NCBI RefSeq assembly: GCF_025244825.1
Contig: NZ_CP104263.1
Location: 3,472,001 to 3,536,000, forward strand
Length of the DNA: 64,000 bases
Reading direction: 5' to 3'
Source: Arthrobacter jinronghuae
Lineage (GTDB): Bacteria > Actinomycetota > Actinomycetes > Actinomycetales > Micrococcaceae
In this document: positions 45,469-54,062 of the stretch, one piece after another
Position numbering within the stretch: position 1 is the stretch's first letter
How the letters are laid out: each line of letters opens with the position of its first letter
Notes under the pieces: generated by a model
Databases searched by the model: none
The model's input: the letters and a program-made list of their open reading frames with translations, nothing else
Told to the model about the DNA's origin: nothing
Program-made: the position numbers and the translations under genes

Positions 45469-45842
45469 GGGACTTATCTTCTCAGATACACGGAAGGGCC
45501 CCGCCGAAGCGAAGCCCTTCCATGCCGCGGCGCTGGGGGACGCCGCAAGCTTTTAGATATAACCGGCCCAGTGGTTCGCCAGGAACAGCACCGGTTCGTT
45601 TCTATCCTGCCCTATTCAACACCTGTAGAAGAACTTCCCAGCCTCGAAACCGTCGAATGTGACTGAGCAGACATCCGTCGGCGCGGACCGGGCCCGGCGG
45701 CCCGCTCCGCCGCACAGGGTCCCACCACCTGGTGCTCCTGTGAAAACTGGGACAACAGGAGGCAACAGATGCCCCACCCAGTGGGACGCTGTGCCCGGAC
45801 CAGGCCCGGCGGCCCGCTCAACATTCCGCCTTACCTCCCCGC
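45469..45842. other. 374-nt intergenic region with a long direct repeat
   Basis: I find no supported gene here. A 23-nt segment with one mismatch is repeated at 45685-45707 and 45797-45819 (shared core GGCCCGGCGGCCCGCTC). Between the copies is an inverted pair GTCCCAC / GTGGGAC. Open frames through the region lack ribosome binding sites and have low-complexity translations. Confidence 0.5.
45685..45819. repeat. direct repeat pair, 112 nt apart
   Basis: Two copies (45685-45707 and 45797-45819) match at 22 of 23 positions. They may reflect a local duplication or a protein-binding pair. Confidence 0.6.
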
Positions 45843-46658
45843 CTAACGGGCGTGCTTCGAACCCAGCCGCGGGGGAAGCGGGATGATGGCGGAGGTTCGC
45901 CGCCGGTACCCTGCGTAGTCCGGGTAGCGTGCCAGGGAAATGCTCTCGGTGAAGGCGGTGGACCCGGCGAAAAGCAGAGTCAGGAGGACCGGGCCCGCCA
46001 GCGTCCAATGCAGCCACTCCCCCGATGCGGTGACGGCGAAACCGTAGAAGAGCCACCATTGGAGCTGTTCAAAGAAGAAGTTCGGATGGCGCGAGTATCG
46101 GAACAACCCCGTCCGGAGAAAGTCGGCCGGCGGAATCCGACCGGCGGTCCGCAGGGCCTTTTTCCACTGCTGGAAGTTCCACTGCTGCTGGTCCGCCAGG
46201 GTCTCTGAAGCCAATGCGGCCAGAAACAGGACCGCCAGCAGCCAGTCCCAGCCCGTAAGCGCTCCGGGGTGTTGATAGACGGTCAGCACCGGCAGGGTCA
46301 TCATCCAGACGACGACGTTCTGGTAGACGCTGATGAACAGCAGGTTGAAGGCCTGGAACTGCCACGGCTTCAGCCGTCGGCGCAGGATCCCCCACCGGTA
46401 GTCCTCCCCGCCCGGGGCGTACCCGCCCTTGCGGGCAAAATTGAACGTCAGCCGGACGCCCCACAGCGTAACCAGGACCGCCATCAGCGTCACCCTGTGG
46501 TCGCCGTCGGACGCAACGGCAAAAACCCACAGATAGGCCAGCGGAACTATGGACCAGATGCGGTCCGTCCAGGAATATTCCCGGGTGAGCAGTGAGAGCA
46601 CCCAGGTTCCGGCGCAGGCAGCAGTGAATATCTCGAAACAAACGCGAACCGGGTCCAT
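45843..46658 (-). CDS. DUF1295 / steroid 5-alpha-reductase-like membrane protein
   Basis: This is a 271-residue integral membrane protein with about six helices. The C-terminal motif FRYSRHPNFFFEQLQWWLFYGF matches the DUF1295 and isoprenylcysteine methyltransferase-like superfamily, which includes NADPH-dependent steroid reductases and methyltransferases. The ATG is at 46658. It lies 41 nt downstream of a response regulator gene on the same strand and may be co-transcribed with it. Substrate unknown. Confidence 0.8.
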   Translation of the reverse strand: MDPVRVCFEIFTAACAGTWVLSLLTREYSWTDRIWSIVPLAYLWVFAVASDGDHRVTLMAVLVTLWGVRLTFNFARKGGYAPGGEDYRWGILRRRLKPWQFQAFNLLFISVYQNVVVWMMTLPVLTVYQHPGALTGWDWLLAVLFLAALASETLADQQQWNFQQWKKALRTAGRIPPADFLRTGLFRYSRHPNFFFEQLQWWLFYGFAVTASGEWLHWTLAGPVLLTLLFAGSTAFTESISLARYPDYAGYRRRTSAIIPLPPRLGSKHAR

Positions 46659-46699
46659 CCTCGGAGGATACGGTCGGTTTCCTGTCAGCGGGAGTCCTC

Positions 46700-47389
46700 T
46701 TAGCCCAGCAGCCGGTGCTCATACGCGAAGGCCACCATCGAAATCCGCGTAGCCAGACCCAACCGGTCCTGGATACGGCGGATATGCGTCTTGACCGTGG
46801 CCTCTGAAAGGAACACGCTGCCCGCAATGTCCGCATTGCTGAGCCCCTTGGCCACGAGCAGGAACACATCCTTTTCCCGTGCGGTCAGCTCGGCGATGGC
46901 CGCCGTGTCCGGTTCCGCCGGATCCGCGCTGCGGGTGAGATGCGCAAAGAGGTCATGGGCTGACCCGGGGGCCACCACGGAATAGCCCGCATAGACGGTC
47001 CGGATGGCGGAAAGCAGGAATTCCGGTTCGGCGCTCTTGAGCAGGTAGCCGCTGGCGCCGGCGCGGACGGCTTCCACCACGGCCTGGTCCCGGTTGAAGG
47101 TGGTCAGGGCAATCACCTTCGGCCGTTCCCGTCCGGCCTCGTCCGCTGCTGCCATGATGCGACGCGTTGCTGTGATGCCGTCCACCACGGGCATGCGCAG
47201 GTCCATCAGCATGATGTCCGGGCACACGGCTTCCGCCAGTTCCACGGCTTCCATCCCGTTGCCGGCGCTGCCGCAGTAGGCCAGATCCTGCTGCGAGCGG
47301 ATCAGCATCTGGATGCCGGTCCGGAACAGCGGCTGGTCATCCACCAACGCCACGGTGATTGGTGCGGCGCCGGCCGCAGCCTCACTCAT
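46700..47389 (-). CDS. NarL/LuxR-family response regulator
   Basis: This is a 229-residue regulator with a receiver domain (phospho-Asp in DIMLMDLRMPVVDGI; Lys in YLLKSAEPEF) and a LuxR HTH (LTAREKDVFLLVAKGLSNADIAGSVFLSEATVKTHIRRIQDRLGL). ATG 47389 (MSEAAAGAAPITVAL) overlaps the 3' end of the sensor kinase gene by 8 nt, confirming the pair. The signal and targets are not indicated. Confidence 0.9.
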   Translation of the reverse strand: MSEAAAGAAPITVALVDDQPLFRTGIQMLIRSQQDLAYCGSAGNGMEAVELAEAVCPDIMLMDLRMPVVDGITATRRIMAAADEAGRERPKVIALTTFNRDQAVVEAVRAGASGYLLKSAEPEFLLSAIRTVYAGYSVVAPGSAHDLFAHLTRSADPAEPDTAAIAELTAREKDVFLLVAKGLSNADIAGSVFLSEATVKTHIRRIQDRLGLATRISMVAFAYEHRLLG

Positions 47390-48662
47390 CTGCGCCAACC
47401 AGCTCCGCGGCATAAATCTCCGCGCCCGGAGCACTCAGGGCCAGGCCGTAGGGAAGGAACGCGGTTACCCGGAAGCTGTCCCCGTCCGGACCGGCCGTAA
47501 GCCATCCCCCGGCAAGGTGAGCCCGCTCCCGCATGCCGGGGATGCCGCGGCCCGTGCCAGCCGACGTGGTTGCTCCGGTGCCCGGCTTTCCGGGCTGATC
47601 CGGATAGGAGGCTATCTGCAGCGAAAGTCCGGGACCGCTCCAATCCAGATGCACGGTTACCCGGGTGCCTGTCCCGCCGTGGCGCAGGGCATTGGTCAAG
47701 GACTCCTGGACAATCCGGAAGACGGCCATCTGCTGGCCCTCCGGAAGTTCCACCGGGGTTCCGGATTCGGTGCGCTCCACGAGCAGGCTGCTGCCCTGCT
47801 GTTCCAGTAGTTCCTCGATATCCGCCAGCCTCGGCTGCGGGAGAGCGGACCCGCCGTCGCCCACCCCCTCGATCACGCGCTGGGCATCCGTCAGGGCGCG
47901 GCGGGCAGACGAAGCGATGTTCTCCAGCGCGTCAAGCACGGGCTGCGGCTGATCCTTGCCCAGATACCGGGAGCCGTCCGCCTGGGCGGCGATCACCGCC
48001 AGCGAGTGGGCCAGGACATCGTGCAGGTCGCGGGAAATCCGGGTGCGCTCCTGTTCCACGATCAGATCCACTTCGGTGGCCTTCAGTGTGTCCACGGCCG
48101 CCGTCCGTTCCGCCGACAGGGTGCGGCGCTCCTCCCAGCCCCGAAGGGCGTAGCCGGCCAGCCACCCAACGGTCAGGATGACCAGCAGGAAGGAGGAATA
48201 CAGTATCCAGAAATCCCGCATGGTGTGCCACGAGACACCGTAAACCGGCAGCCAACCGACTCCTCCCGAGTAGCTTCTGTTCAGCATGAGGTAGGACATG
48301 GTGGCGGCGAGGAAAGGCGCGGTGGCAATTCCAGCCACCTGCTGCCACTTGCTTCCCGAGAACGCGGCGAAAAAGAGAACGACGGCGGAGCCCAGGTAAA
48401 TGGGCCAGGTGTTGGGCTCCAATGGCGGTACCGCGCGGAGCAGCTGCGCACCAAGGACGGCAGCGGGAATGAGCATTGCAGCGTAGGCAAACCGTGAGGC
48501 AAGCCCTATGGCCAAGGTGAAGGCCAGCAGCGGGAACAGACCGGACCAGCTTAGAAAGTCTCCACCCATCCGGCCTGCCTCGCCGATAATCCAGAGCACC
48601 AGAAATACTGCAGCTGCCGCCGGGGCGCCCCAGGTACGCGTGTAATTCAGGAATTGAGTCAT
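47382..48662 (-). CDS. NarX-type sensor histidine kinase
   Basis: This 426-residue kinase has five or six N-terminal membrane helices (about residues 10-175), a HisKA_3 phosphoacceptor in RISRDLHDVLAHSLAVIAAQADG, and a HATPase domain (FRIVQESLTNALRHGG; GRGIPGMRERAHLAGG). It belongs to the group common in actinobacteria with the regulator just downstream. ATG 48662 (MTQFLNYTRTW) is the sensible start; the frame upstream is not coding. Confidence 0.88.
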   Translation of the reverse strand: MTQFLNYTRTWGAPAAAAVFLVLWIIGEAGRMGGDFLSWSGLFPLLAFTLAIGLASRFAYAAMLIPAAVLGAQLLRAVPPLEPNTWPIYLGSAVVLFFAAFSGSKWQQVAGIATAPFLAATMSYLMLNRSYSGGVGWLPVYGVSWHTMRDFWILYSSFLLVILTVGWLAGYALRGWEERRTLSAERTAAVDTLKATEVDLIVEQERTRISRDLHDVLAHSLAVIAAQADGSRYLGKDQPQPVLDALENIASSARRALTDAQRVIEGVGDGGSALPQPRLADIEELLEQQGSSLLVERTESGTPVELPEGQQMAVFRIVQESLTNALRHGGTGTRVTVHLDWSGPGLSLQIASYPDQPGKPGTGATTSAGTGRGIPGMRERAHLAGGWLTAGPDGDSFRVTAFLPYGLALSAPGAEIYAAELVGADE

Positions 48663-48794
48663 GGCCCCGAAGCTATCCCGCCCCCAACCGACTTTCGGAT
48701 GAAACGGCAGTCTTTCATCCCAGGGGCTGGTAATCCTGCCCATTTGGTTGATTTCCGATAAACCCACCAAATTAAACGGCCGTACAATTCCCCC

Positions 48795-49322
48795 ATGACG
48801 ACCCTGATTACCCCCGACGTCCGTTTCCGGAACAGCTGGCTGGCCGCGGCCGAAGAATTCAACGGCGAACGGATGGACGGTTCCGGCGTCTACGGGGACA
48901 CCTCGAAAGAGCGCATTCACACGGAAATTGCCGGGGACTTTCCTGGATTCGTCGACGGGCTGGTTAAGGAGCGTCTCCCGGACACACCGCGGCAGGACGG
49001 TTTTGTGCCCTGCACCTATCTCTGGCTCGTGGAGGGCGAGGAGTTTCTCGGTTCGCTTGCTATCCGGCACACCTTGAACGATTTCCTGTTCGAGCAGGGC
49101 GGCCACATTGGTTACAGCGTCCGGCCCTCCGCACGCCGGCGGGGGCATGCCACACGCGCGCTTCAGGCCGCCCTGCCGGTTGCCCGTGAGTTGGGCATTG
49201 CACGGGTGCTGGTCACCTGCACCGAAGACAACACCGGTTCACGCGCCGTTATCGAGAAAAACGGCGGCGTTTATGAGGACAGCCGGGACGGCACCCGCCG
49301 GTACTGGATCGACCCGGCCTAA
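48795..49322 (+). CDS. GNAT family N-acetyltransferase
   Basis: This 175-residue protein has an acetyl-CoA loop IGYSVRPSARRRGHATRALQAALPVARELG, then RVLVTCTEDNTGSRAVIEKNGGVYED, typical of GNATs related to YjaB/PhnO-like proteins. It lies between a divergent sensor kinase and a convergent one. Target unknown. Confidence 0.85.
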   Translation: MTTLITPDVRFRNSWLAAAEEFNGERMDGSGVYGDTSKERIHTEIAGDFPGFVDGLVKERLPDTPRQDGFVPCTYLWLVEGEEFLGSLAIRHTLNDFLFEQGGHIGYSVRPSARRRGHATRALQAALPVARELGIARVLVTCTEDNTGSRAVIEKNGGVYEDSRDGTRRYWIDPA

Positions 49323-49339
49323 AGACTGCGGGAGTTGGA

Positions 49340-50884
49340 TCAGCCCGCTACCGCACCAGCCAGCGGCAGCAGCACGGTGAAGCTGGTGCGGCCGGGTTTG
49401 CTCTCGGCCTCGATGGTCCCCCCGTTGGCCTCAACGAGGGCATAGACAATGGCCAAGCCGAGGCCCGTGTTGCTCGTATTCCCCGTCCGGGCAGAATCGG
49501 CCTTGCTGAACCGGGAGAACAGTGAATCGATGAAGTCCGGATCAATCCCCTGACCGTCATCCGTCACCGTCAAGGTGGCCCAGGTTGCTCCCGCCTGCAA
49601 TCCGATCTCTACGCGGGTCCCCCGAGGAGTGTGCTTATGGGCATTGGACAGCAGATTAATCAGCACCTGCCGCAGCTCGGACTCGACGGCGGACACCACT
49701 ACCGGTTCATCGGGCAGCATCAGCGTCCACTGGTACTCCGGGGCGGAGACCTGCGCATCGCTGACTGCCTCCACGATCAGTTCAGTGAGGTCGACGTCGG
49801 CCCACTCGCCCCGTTGGCCCTCGTCCAGCCTCGCCAGCAGCAGCAGGTCCTCAACCAGCGCGGACATGCGCTTGGACTCGCTGTCCACCCGTTCCAACGC
49901 GGCACGGCCCGGTGGGCTGACATGTTCGCTGAGCAGGACCAGCTCCGTGTACCCGCGGATAGAGGTAAGCGGCGTGCGCAGCTCGTGGCTGGCGTCGGCA
50001 ACGAACCGCCGCACCTTCGTTTCGCTGGCATGCCGGGCGCGCAGGGCGTTGGTGACGTGATCGATCATGCCGTTCAGGGCCAGCCCCACCGTTCCGACTT
50101 CGGACCCGGGGCGGGCCGCGGCGGGAGGCACACGGACGGGAATTTCCACTTCGCCGGAGGCCAGCGGCAGCTTGGAAACAGAGGTCGCGACGGCGGCCAG
50201 TTCGTCCAGCGGGCGCAGCGAGCGGCGGATGATCACCGTGCCTGCAAATCCGGTGACAAGCAGGCCGGCCAGGGACAGGACAACCATGGTCAGATCGAGC
50301 GAGGCCAGGGTGCTCTCCCGCTGCGCCGTTGATAGTCCTGTGACCAGCATTTGGTCGCCCGCCCCGGGCGGGGCGGGGAACGCATCCAGCCGGTAATGCC
50401 CGCTGGACAGGTTCATGTCCTGGGGGCCCCGGGCCGGATCCATTCCCGCCAGCAGGTCCAGGTCCGCTCCGTTCAGGGAAACGGCAGTGCCGTCCTCAAG
50501 CACAAGCACGGATCGGCGGACACCGCCGTCCTCGAAGAAGGCATTCAGGGAGCCCGGGCGTTGGCCGGGCTGGTAGTCGCTGCCGTCCCCGCGCGCCCCG
50601 GCTCCGTTGTTCGTACCGGCGGCTCCCGGGGCCTGCTCCTTTTGGGGTGACTGATACTCTCCCGAAGACTGGCCGGGGTGGAACCCGGCCCGGGCCGCAG
50701 CACGTTCCAAGCCGTCGTCGAGCACTCCGGTGAGATACCGGTCCATGGCCACGTGGCTGAAAATGCCCAACGCCGCACAGGTCACTGTCAGGAGTGCCAG
50801 CGTGGCGAGTATGAGCTTGGTGCGCAGCGGATGACTGCGTATCTGCGACCGACCGGCAGCCGGACGGTTATCCGAATGGATCAT
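49340..50884 (-). CDS. OmpR-type sensor histidine kinase
   Basis: This 514-residue transmembrane kinase has helix 1 (about residues 22-45), an extracellular sensor of about 130 residues rich in Gly/Gln/Pro, helix 2 (about 180-200), HAMP, HisKA phospho-His in DASHELRTPLTSIRGYTEL, and HATPase (NLLSNAHKHTPRGT; DDGQGIDPDFIDSLFSRFSKAD; NTGLGLAIVYALVEANGG). Its start overlaps the stop of the response regulator (50881-50884). It resembles the mycobacterial TcrY/TrcS type. Confidence 0.92.
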   Translation of the reverse strand: MIHSDNRPAAGRSQIRSHPLRTKLILATLALLTVTCAALGIFSHVAMDRYLTGVLDDGLERAAARAGFHPGQSSGEYQSPQKEQAPGAAGTNNGAGARGDGSDYQPGQRPGSLNAFFEDGGVRRSVLVLEDGTAVSLNGADLDLLAGMDPARGPQDMNLSSGHYRLDAFPAPPGAGDQMLVTGLSTAQRESTLASLDLTMVVLSLAGLLVTGFAGTVIIRRSLRPLDELAAVATSVSKLPLASGEVEIPVRVPPAAARPGSEVGTVGLALNGMIDHVTNALRARHASETKVRRFVADASHELRTPLTSIRGYTELVLLSEHVSPPGRAALERVDSESKRMSALVEDLLLLARLDEGQRGEWADVDLTELIVEAVSDAQVSAPEYQWTLMLPDEPVVVSAVESELRQVLINLLSNAHKHTPRGTRVEIGLQAGATWATLTVTDDGQGIDPDFIDSLFSRFSKADSARTGNTSNTGLGLAIVYALVEANGGTIEAESKPGRTSFTVLLPLAGAVAG

Positions 50885-51630
50885 GGGGCTGCCGGTTTAA
50901 TCACGTAGCCGGCGCCCCGGACCGTGTGGATCATGGGCGGGCGTCCAATGTCGATCTTCTTGCGCAGGTAGGAAATGTACAGCTCGACAATGTTCGCCTG
51001 GCCGCCGAAATCGTAGTTCCAGACGTTCGTCAGGATCTGCGCTTTACTCAGCACCCGCCGCGGGTTCTCCATGAGGTACCGCAGCAGCTCCCACTGGGTG
51101 TTCGTGAGGACAATATCTTCCCCGCCCCTACTGACCTCGCGGGTTTCCAGGTTCATCACCAGGTCGCCGACCACCAGTTCGTCCGAGCCCGACGCCGCGG
51201 CCCCGGAACGCTGCACCAGCCGGTGCAGGCGGAGCATCAGTTCTTCCATGCTGAACGGCTTGGTTACGTAGTCATCCCCGCCGGCGGCCAGCCCGGAGAT
51301 ACGGTCCTCCACCGCATCCTTGGCGGTAAGGAACAAGGCGGGAACCTGCGGTAGGAAGGCCCTGATTTTCTGCAGTGCCGCCAGCCCGTCGACCCCGGGC
51401 ATCATTACGTCCAGCACCAGGACGTCAGGCCGGAATTCGCGGGCGGCCGAGACCGCACCGAGTCCGTCACCGGCAGTAACGACGTTCCAGCCCAGCATCC
51501 GCAGGCCCATGCTCACGAGCTCCGCGAGGCTGGTCTCGTCATCCACCACCAGAGCCCGGATCGGACTGCCGTCGGGGCGTGCGAGGCGCGGAAGATTGCC
51601 TGTGGGCGATTGGGACGAAACGTGTGCCAT
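50881..51630 (-). CDS. OmpR/PhoB-family response regulator
   Basis: This is a 249-residue regulator with a receiver (LVVDDE acidic pair, phospho-Asp in DVLVLDVMMPGVDGL, Lys in DYVTKPFSMEEL) and a winged HTH (NTQWELLRYLMENPRRVLSKAQILTNVWNYDFGGQANIVELYISYLRKKID). ATG 51630 has an AAAGGA site. An array of 11-nt direct repeats sits 92-133 nt upstream, the spacing such regulators bind, so autoregulation and control of the divergent channel gene are plausible. Confidence 0.93.
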   Translation of the reverse strand: MAHVSSQSPTGNLPRLARPDGSPIRALVVDDETSLAELVSMGLRMLGWNVVTAGDGLGAVSAAREFRPDVLVLDVMMPGVDGLAALQKIRAFLPQVPALFLTAKDAVEDRISGLAAGGDDYVTKPFSMEELMLRLHRLVQRSGAAASGSDELVVGDLVMNLETREVSRGGEDIVLTNTQWELLRYLMENPRRVLSKAQILTNVWNYDFGGQANIVELYISYLRKKIDIGRPPMIHTVRGAGYVIKPAAP

Positions 51631-51721
51631 GGATGCGTCCTTTGGCTCGGTGCCGTGGCTGGGTCCAGCGTAAACGCAAAGTTCCCTTTGCGTCCCGGTA
51701 TTTTTTTCCCTGCTGTCTCGA

Positions 51722-51763
51722 CCCTGTGCCGGGCCTGTGCCGCGCCTGTGCCGGGCTTGTGGG
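51722..51763. promoter_or_regulatory. 11-nt direct repeats, candidate OmpR-type binding array
   Basis: Four units follow head to tail with an 11-nt period: CCCTGTGCCGG, GCCTGTGCCGC, GCCTGTGCCGG, GCTTGTGGGA. One helical turn per unit is the arrangement recognised by PhoB/OmpR-family regulators. The array lies between the response regulator and the formate/nitrite-type channel genes. Confidence 0.55.
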
Positions 51764-51872
51764 ACCAGTGGGATACCGGGCCACGGGACAGGGAATTGAA
51801 CGCACCGCGGCCGCTTTATGGTTTAAGAGCACCGCAATATCCAGAAAAATCCAGCCGCACCGGAAGGACGCC

Positions 51873-52712
51873 ATGAGCGAGGAACGCCGCAGCGAAATCG
51901 GAGAGTCCTCAGCACCGGTGGAGGACGAACTTAAGGAATCCTTCGACAACACGGTGACGGAAGGTGCAGAACGACTGCACCGCACCTTCCGGACCATCCT
52001 GGTGACCGGCGTGTTCGGCGGCATGGAGGTCGGCCTGGGCGTCATGGCCTATCTCGCCGTGATGCATGAAACCGGAGACCACCTTCTGGCGGGCGTCGCG
52101 TTCAGCGTTGGCCTGATCGACCTCTTCCTGGCGCACAGCGAACTGTTCACCGAGAACTTCCTCATGCCGGTCGCCGCCGTTGCTGCCAAGGAAGGCAGCA
52201 TGAAACTGCTGGCCAAGCTCTGGGGCGGAACCCTGCTGGCCAACCTGGCCGGCGGTTGGATATTCATGTGGATAGTGATGCAGGCCTTTCCGCAGTGGGC
52301 GCCCACAGTGGCAACATCGGCGTCGCACTTTACCGAGGCGCCCTTCTCGCTCCAGACCGTGGCACTGGCGGTCCTGGGCGGCAGCACCATCACCCTGATG
52401 AGCCGCATGCAGCAGGGAACCACCTCGGATCCGGCAAAAATCGTGGCAACTGTCATCGGCGGTTTCCTGCTCGCCGGGCTCCAGCTTTTCCACTCAATCC
52501 TGGACTCACTGCTGATCTTCGGCGCCATCATCTCCGGAGCGGAAATCACCTACCTCGAATGGCTGGGCTGGTTCGGCTACACCCTGCTGTTCAATATGCT
52601 CGGCGGCCTGGTGCTGGTCACGGCACTGCGGCTGGTGCGTACCAAGGAACTGGTGGCGCAGCGGCGCAGGGAGGCGCCCGGTGACGCCGATGCTTCCCGG
52701 AGGAAGGCCTGA
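51873..52712 (+). CDS. formate/nitrite transporter family channel (YfdC-like)
   Basis: This 279-residue member of the FocA/NirC family has six predicted helices; AHSELFTENFLMPVAAV matches the family pore signature. ATG 51873 (MSEERRSE) follows GGAAGGACG. It may move formate, nitrite, or other small monovalent anions. It is divergent from the two-component system and shares the 11-nt repeat array with it. Confidence 0.82.
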   Translation: MSEERRSEIGESSAPVEDELKESFDNTVTEGAERLHRTFRTILVTGVFGGMEVGLGVMAYLAVMHETGDHLLAGVAFSVGLIDLFLAHSELFTENFLMPVAAVAAKEGSMKLLAKLWGGTLLANLAGGWIFMWIVMQAFPQWAPTVATSASHFTEAPFSLQTVALAVLGGSTITLMSRMQQGTTSDPAKIVATVIGGFLLAGLQLFHSILDSLLIFGAIISGAEITYLEWLGWFGYTLLFNMLGGLVLVTALRLVRTKELVAQRRREAPGDADASRRKA

Positions 52713-53007
52713 GCACGTGCGCCGTGCGGCGCAACCCAAGCACTGCGGCGGCCCCGAAAAGAAGGCACTTGCGCAGGGAGGATAAGCTGACGGGACAGCG
52801 TGGGGACCGCGAGCCGGACAGTCAATGACTAATCCGTCAACCTTTTCAGCAAGATCCGCACCTCCCGCCTGGAAATTGACTCCTTCTCTATTGCCCGCCC
52901 GCCCGGCCGTCACCCTTCACTGGTGACCGGCCTGGACAGGTCCAAGCGGTCTCGGGAGCCCGCTTCTAAAAGCATGCTCGGAACCATTTGAACAGAGGGA
53001 CGTCATT
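52713..53007. other. intergenic region between the channel gene and carD
   Basis: There is no gene. A hairpin (GGCCGTCACC, 7-nt loop, GGTGACCGGCC with one bulge) lies at about 52905-52932. No clear promoter consensus for carD was found. Confidence 0.4.
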
Positions 53008-53520
53008 TTGAATTTCACCGTCGGGCAGACCCTGGTGTACCCGCACCACGGCGCAGTCACCGTTACCGATATTTCCCCCATGACCATCAAAGGGGTGGAA
53101 CGGGAAACCCTGACCTTCCGCGTCCACGCCACTGAATTGACGATCAAGCTTCCGGCGGACAACGCCGAAGATGTTGGCGTGCGCTCCGTCATTGATGACG
53201 CCGGCGTAGAGGCCGTCTTTGCGGTGCTGCGCGGACCGGTGGGGATGGAACCGGACAACTGGTCCCGCCGGTTCAAGGCCAACGAAGGCAAGATGTCCAC
53301 CGGCGAACTGCGCCTGATCGCAGAAGTTGTCCGCGATCTGTGGTGCCGCGAGCGGACCCATCCGCTGTCCACCGGGGAGAAGCGGATGCTGCTGAAGGCC
53401 CGGCAGCTGCTCGTCTCCGAACTTGCCCTTGCCAGGTCCTCGTCGGCGGAGGACGCCGGCGACCTGCTGGATTCCGTCCTGATGGAAACGATTGCGGAAC
53501 CGGAGCTGGCGACCAGCTAG
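53008..53520 (+). CDS. carD: CarD family RNA polymerase-binding regulator
   Basis: This 170-residue protein begins MNFTVGQTLVYPHHGAVTV, the conserved CarD/TRCF-RID start, and continues TFRVHATELTIKLPADNAEDVGVR. The C-terminal helical DNA-binding part includes KMSTGELRLIAEVVRDLWCRERTHPLSTGEKRML. CarD binds the beta subunit and stabilises open complexes at rRNA and stress promoters. The start is TTG 53008 with a GAGGGA site. A low-efficiency start may keep levels modest. It may be the only CarD or a second one; the rest of the genome would tell. Confidence 0.9.
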   Translation: MNFTVGQTLVYPHHGAVTVTDISPMTIKGVERETLTFRVHATELTIKLPADNAEDVGVRSVIDDAGVEAVFAVLRGPVGMEPDNWSRRFKANEGKMSTGELRLIAEVVRDLWCRERTHPLSTGEKRMLLKARQLLVSELALARSSSAEDAGDLLDSVLMETIAEPELATS

Positions 53521-54062
53521 CTCCGACTGCCGCTTCCCCTGCGTCTGCACGCCACGGCCGGCTTGCAGACGCACGGGAAGGCAGCGGTAACTGCTCGTTT
53601 TGGATCAGGGCGGGCAGGCGTTGTATCAAGGAGAGTAGGACGGTTTTCCGCTTCCCGCGGGGGCCTTCCGCTGCGGATCAAGAGAACTTCGAGGGCCTTG
53701 ATGCGAGGGCCCGGAAAGGCGCCCGTGAACTTTCCCTGCACCTGCTTTTGCCAGCCCGTGCCCGGCACCGGCCGGCTGGGGATTGAGATCTATGACCCGT
53801 TCTGTCTGGTGCGCCAGCACCGGGTGGCGGCTTCCACCAACCATGAGCCCAACTACAGGCAGGGTAGCTGGTAGGCAGTTTGGCATGGTCTCTGACCACA
53901 ACCTGAATAAAACCTTGGAACAGCAAACAGGTCCATCCTGTAATATTCCTTGGACTATGGATGACCCTCCCTCACATAAACCCTTGCCCCTCCCCGTCCT
54001 AACCGACCTGCAGACTGTGCCCACTCCGGCTGCACCGGCTATCGCGAGAGAGGGGCAGACCC
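53521..54062. other. 542-nt intergenic region after carD
   Basis: I find no supported gene. A 17-bp hairpin with one mismatch (53533-53549 with 53564-53580) probably ends carD transcription. The rest contains open frames on both strands without ribosome binding sites or recognisable domains. A TGTAATAT stretch near 53939 may belong to the promoter of the downstream CNNM/CorC pair, whose leader would then be about 110 nt. Confidence 0.45.
53533..53580 (+). terminator. candidate terminator of carD
   Basis: A 17-bp stem with a single C/C mismatch and a 14-nt loop starts 12 nt after the stop; there is no T-tract. Confidence 0.5.

Noticed and set aside
45659..45886. 75-codon plus-strand frame in the 45.5-45.8 kb gap
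   Set aside because: Proline/arginine-rich translation spanning the direct repeats, no ribosome binding site, overlaps the end of the DUF1295 gene.
53563..53874. 103-codon plus-strand frame after carD
   Set aside because: Starts inside the hairpin, no ribosome binding site, no recognisable motif.
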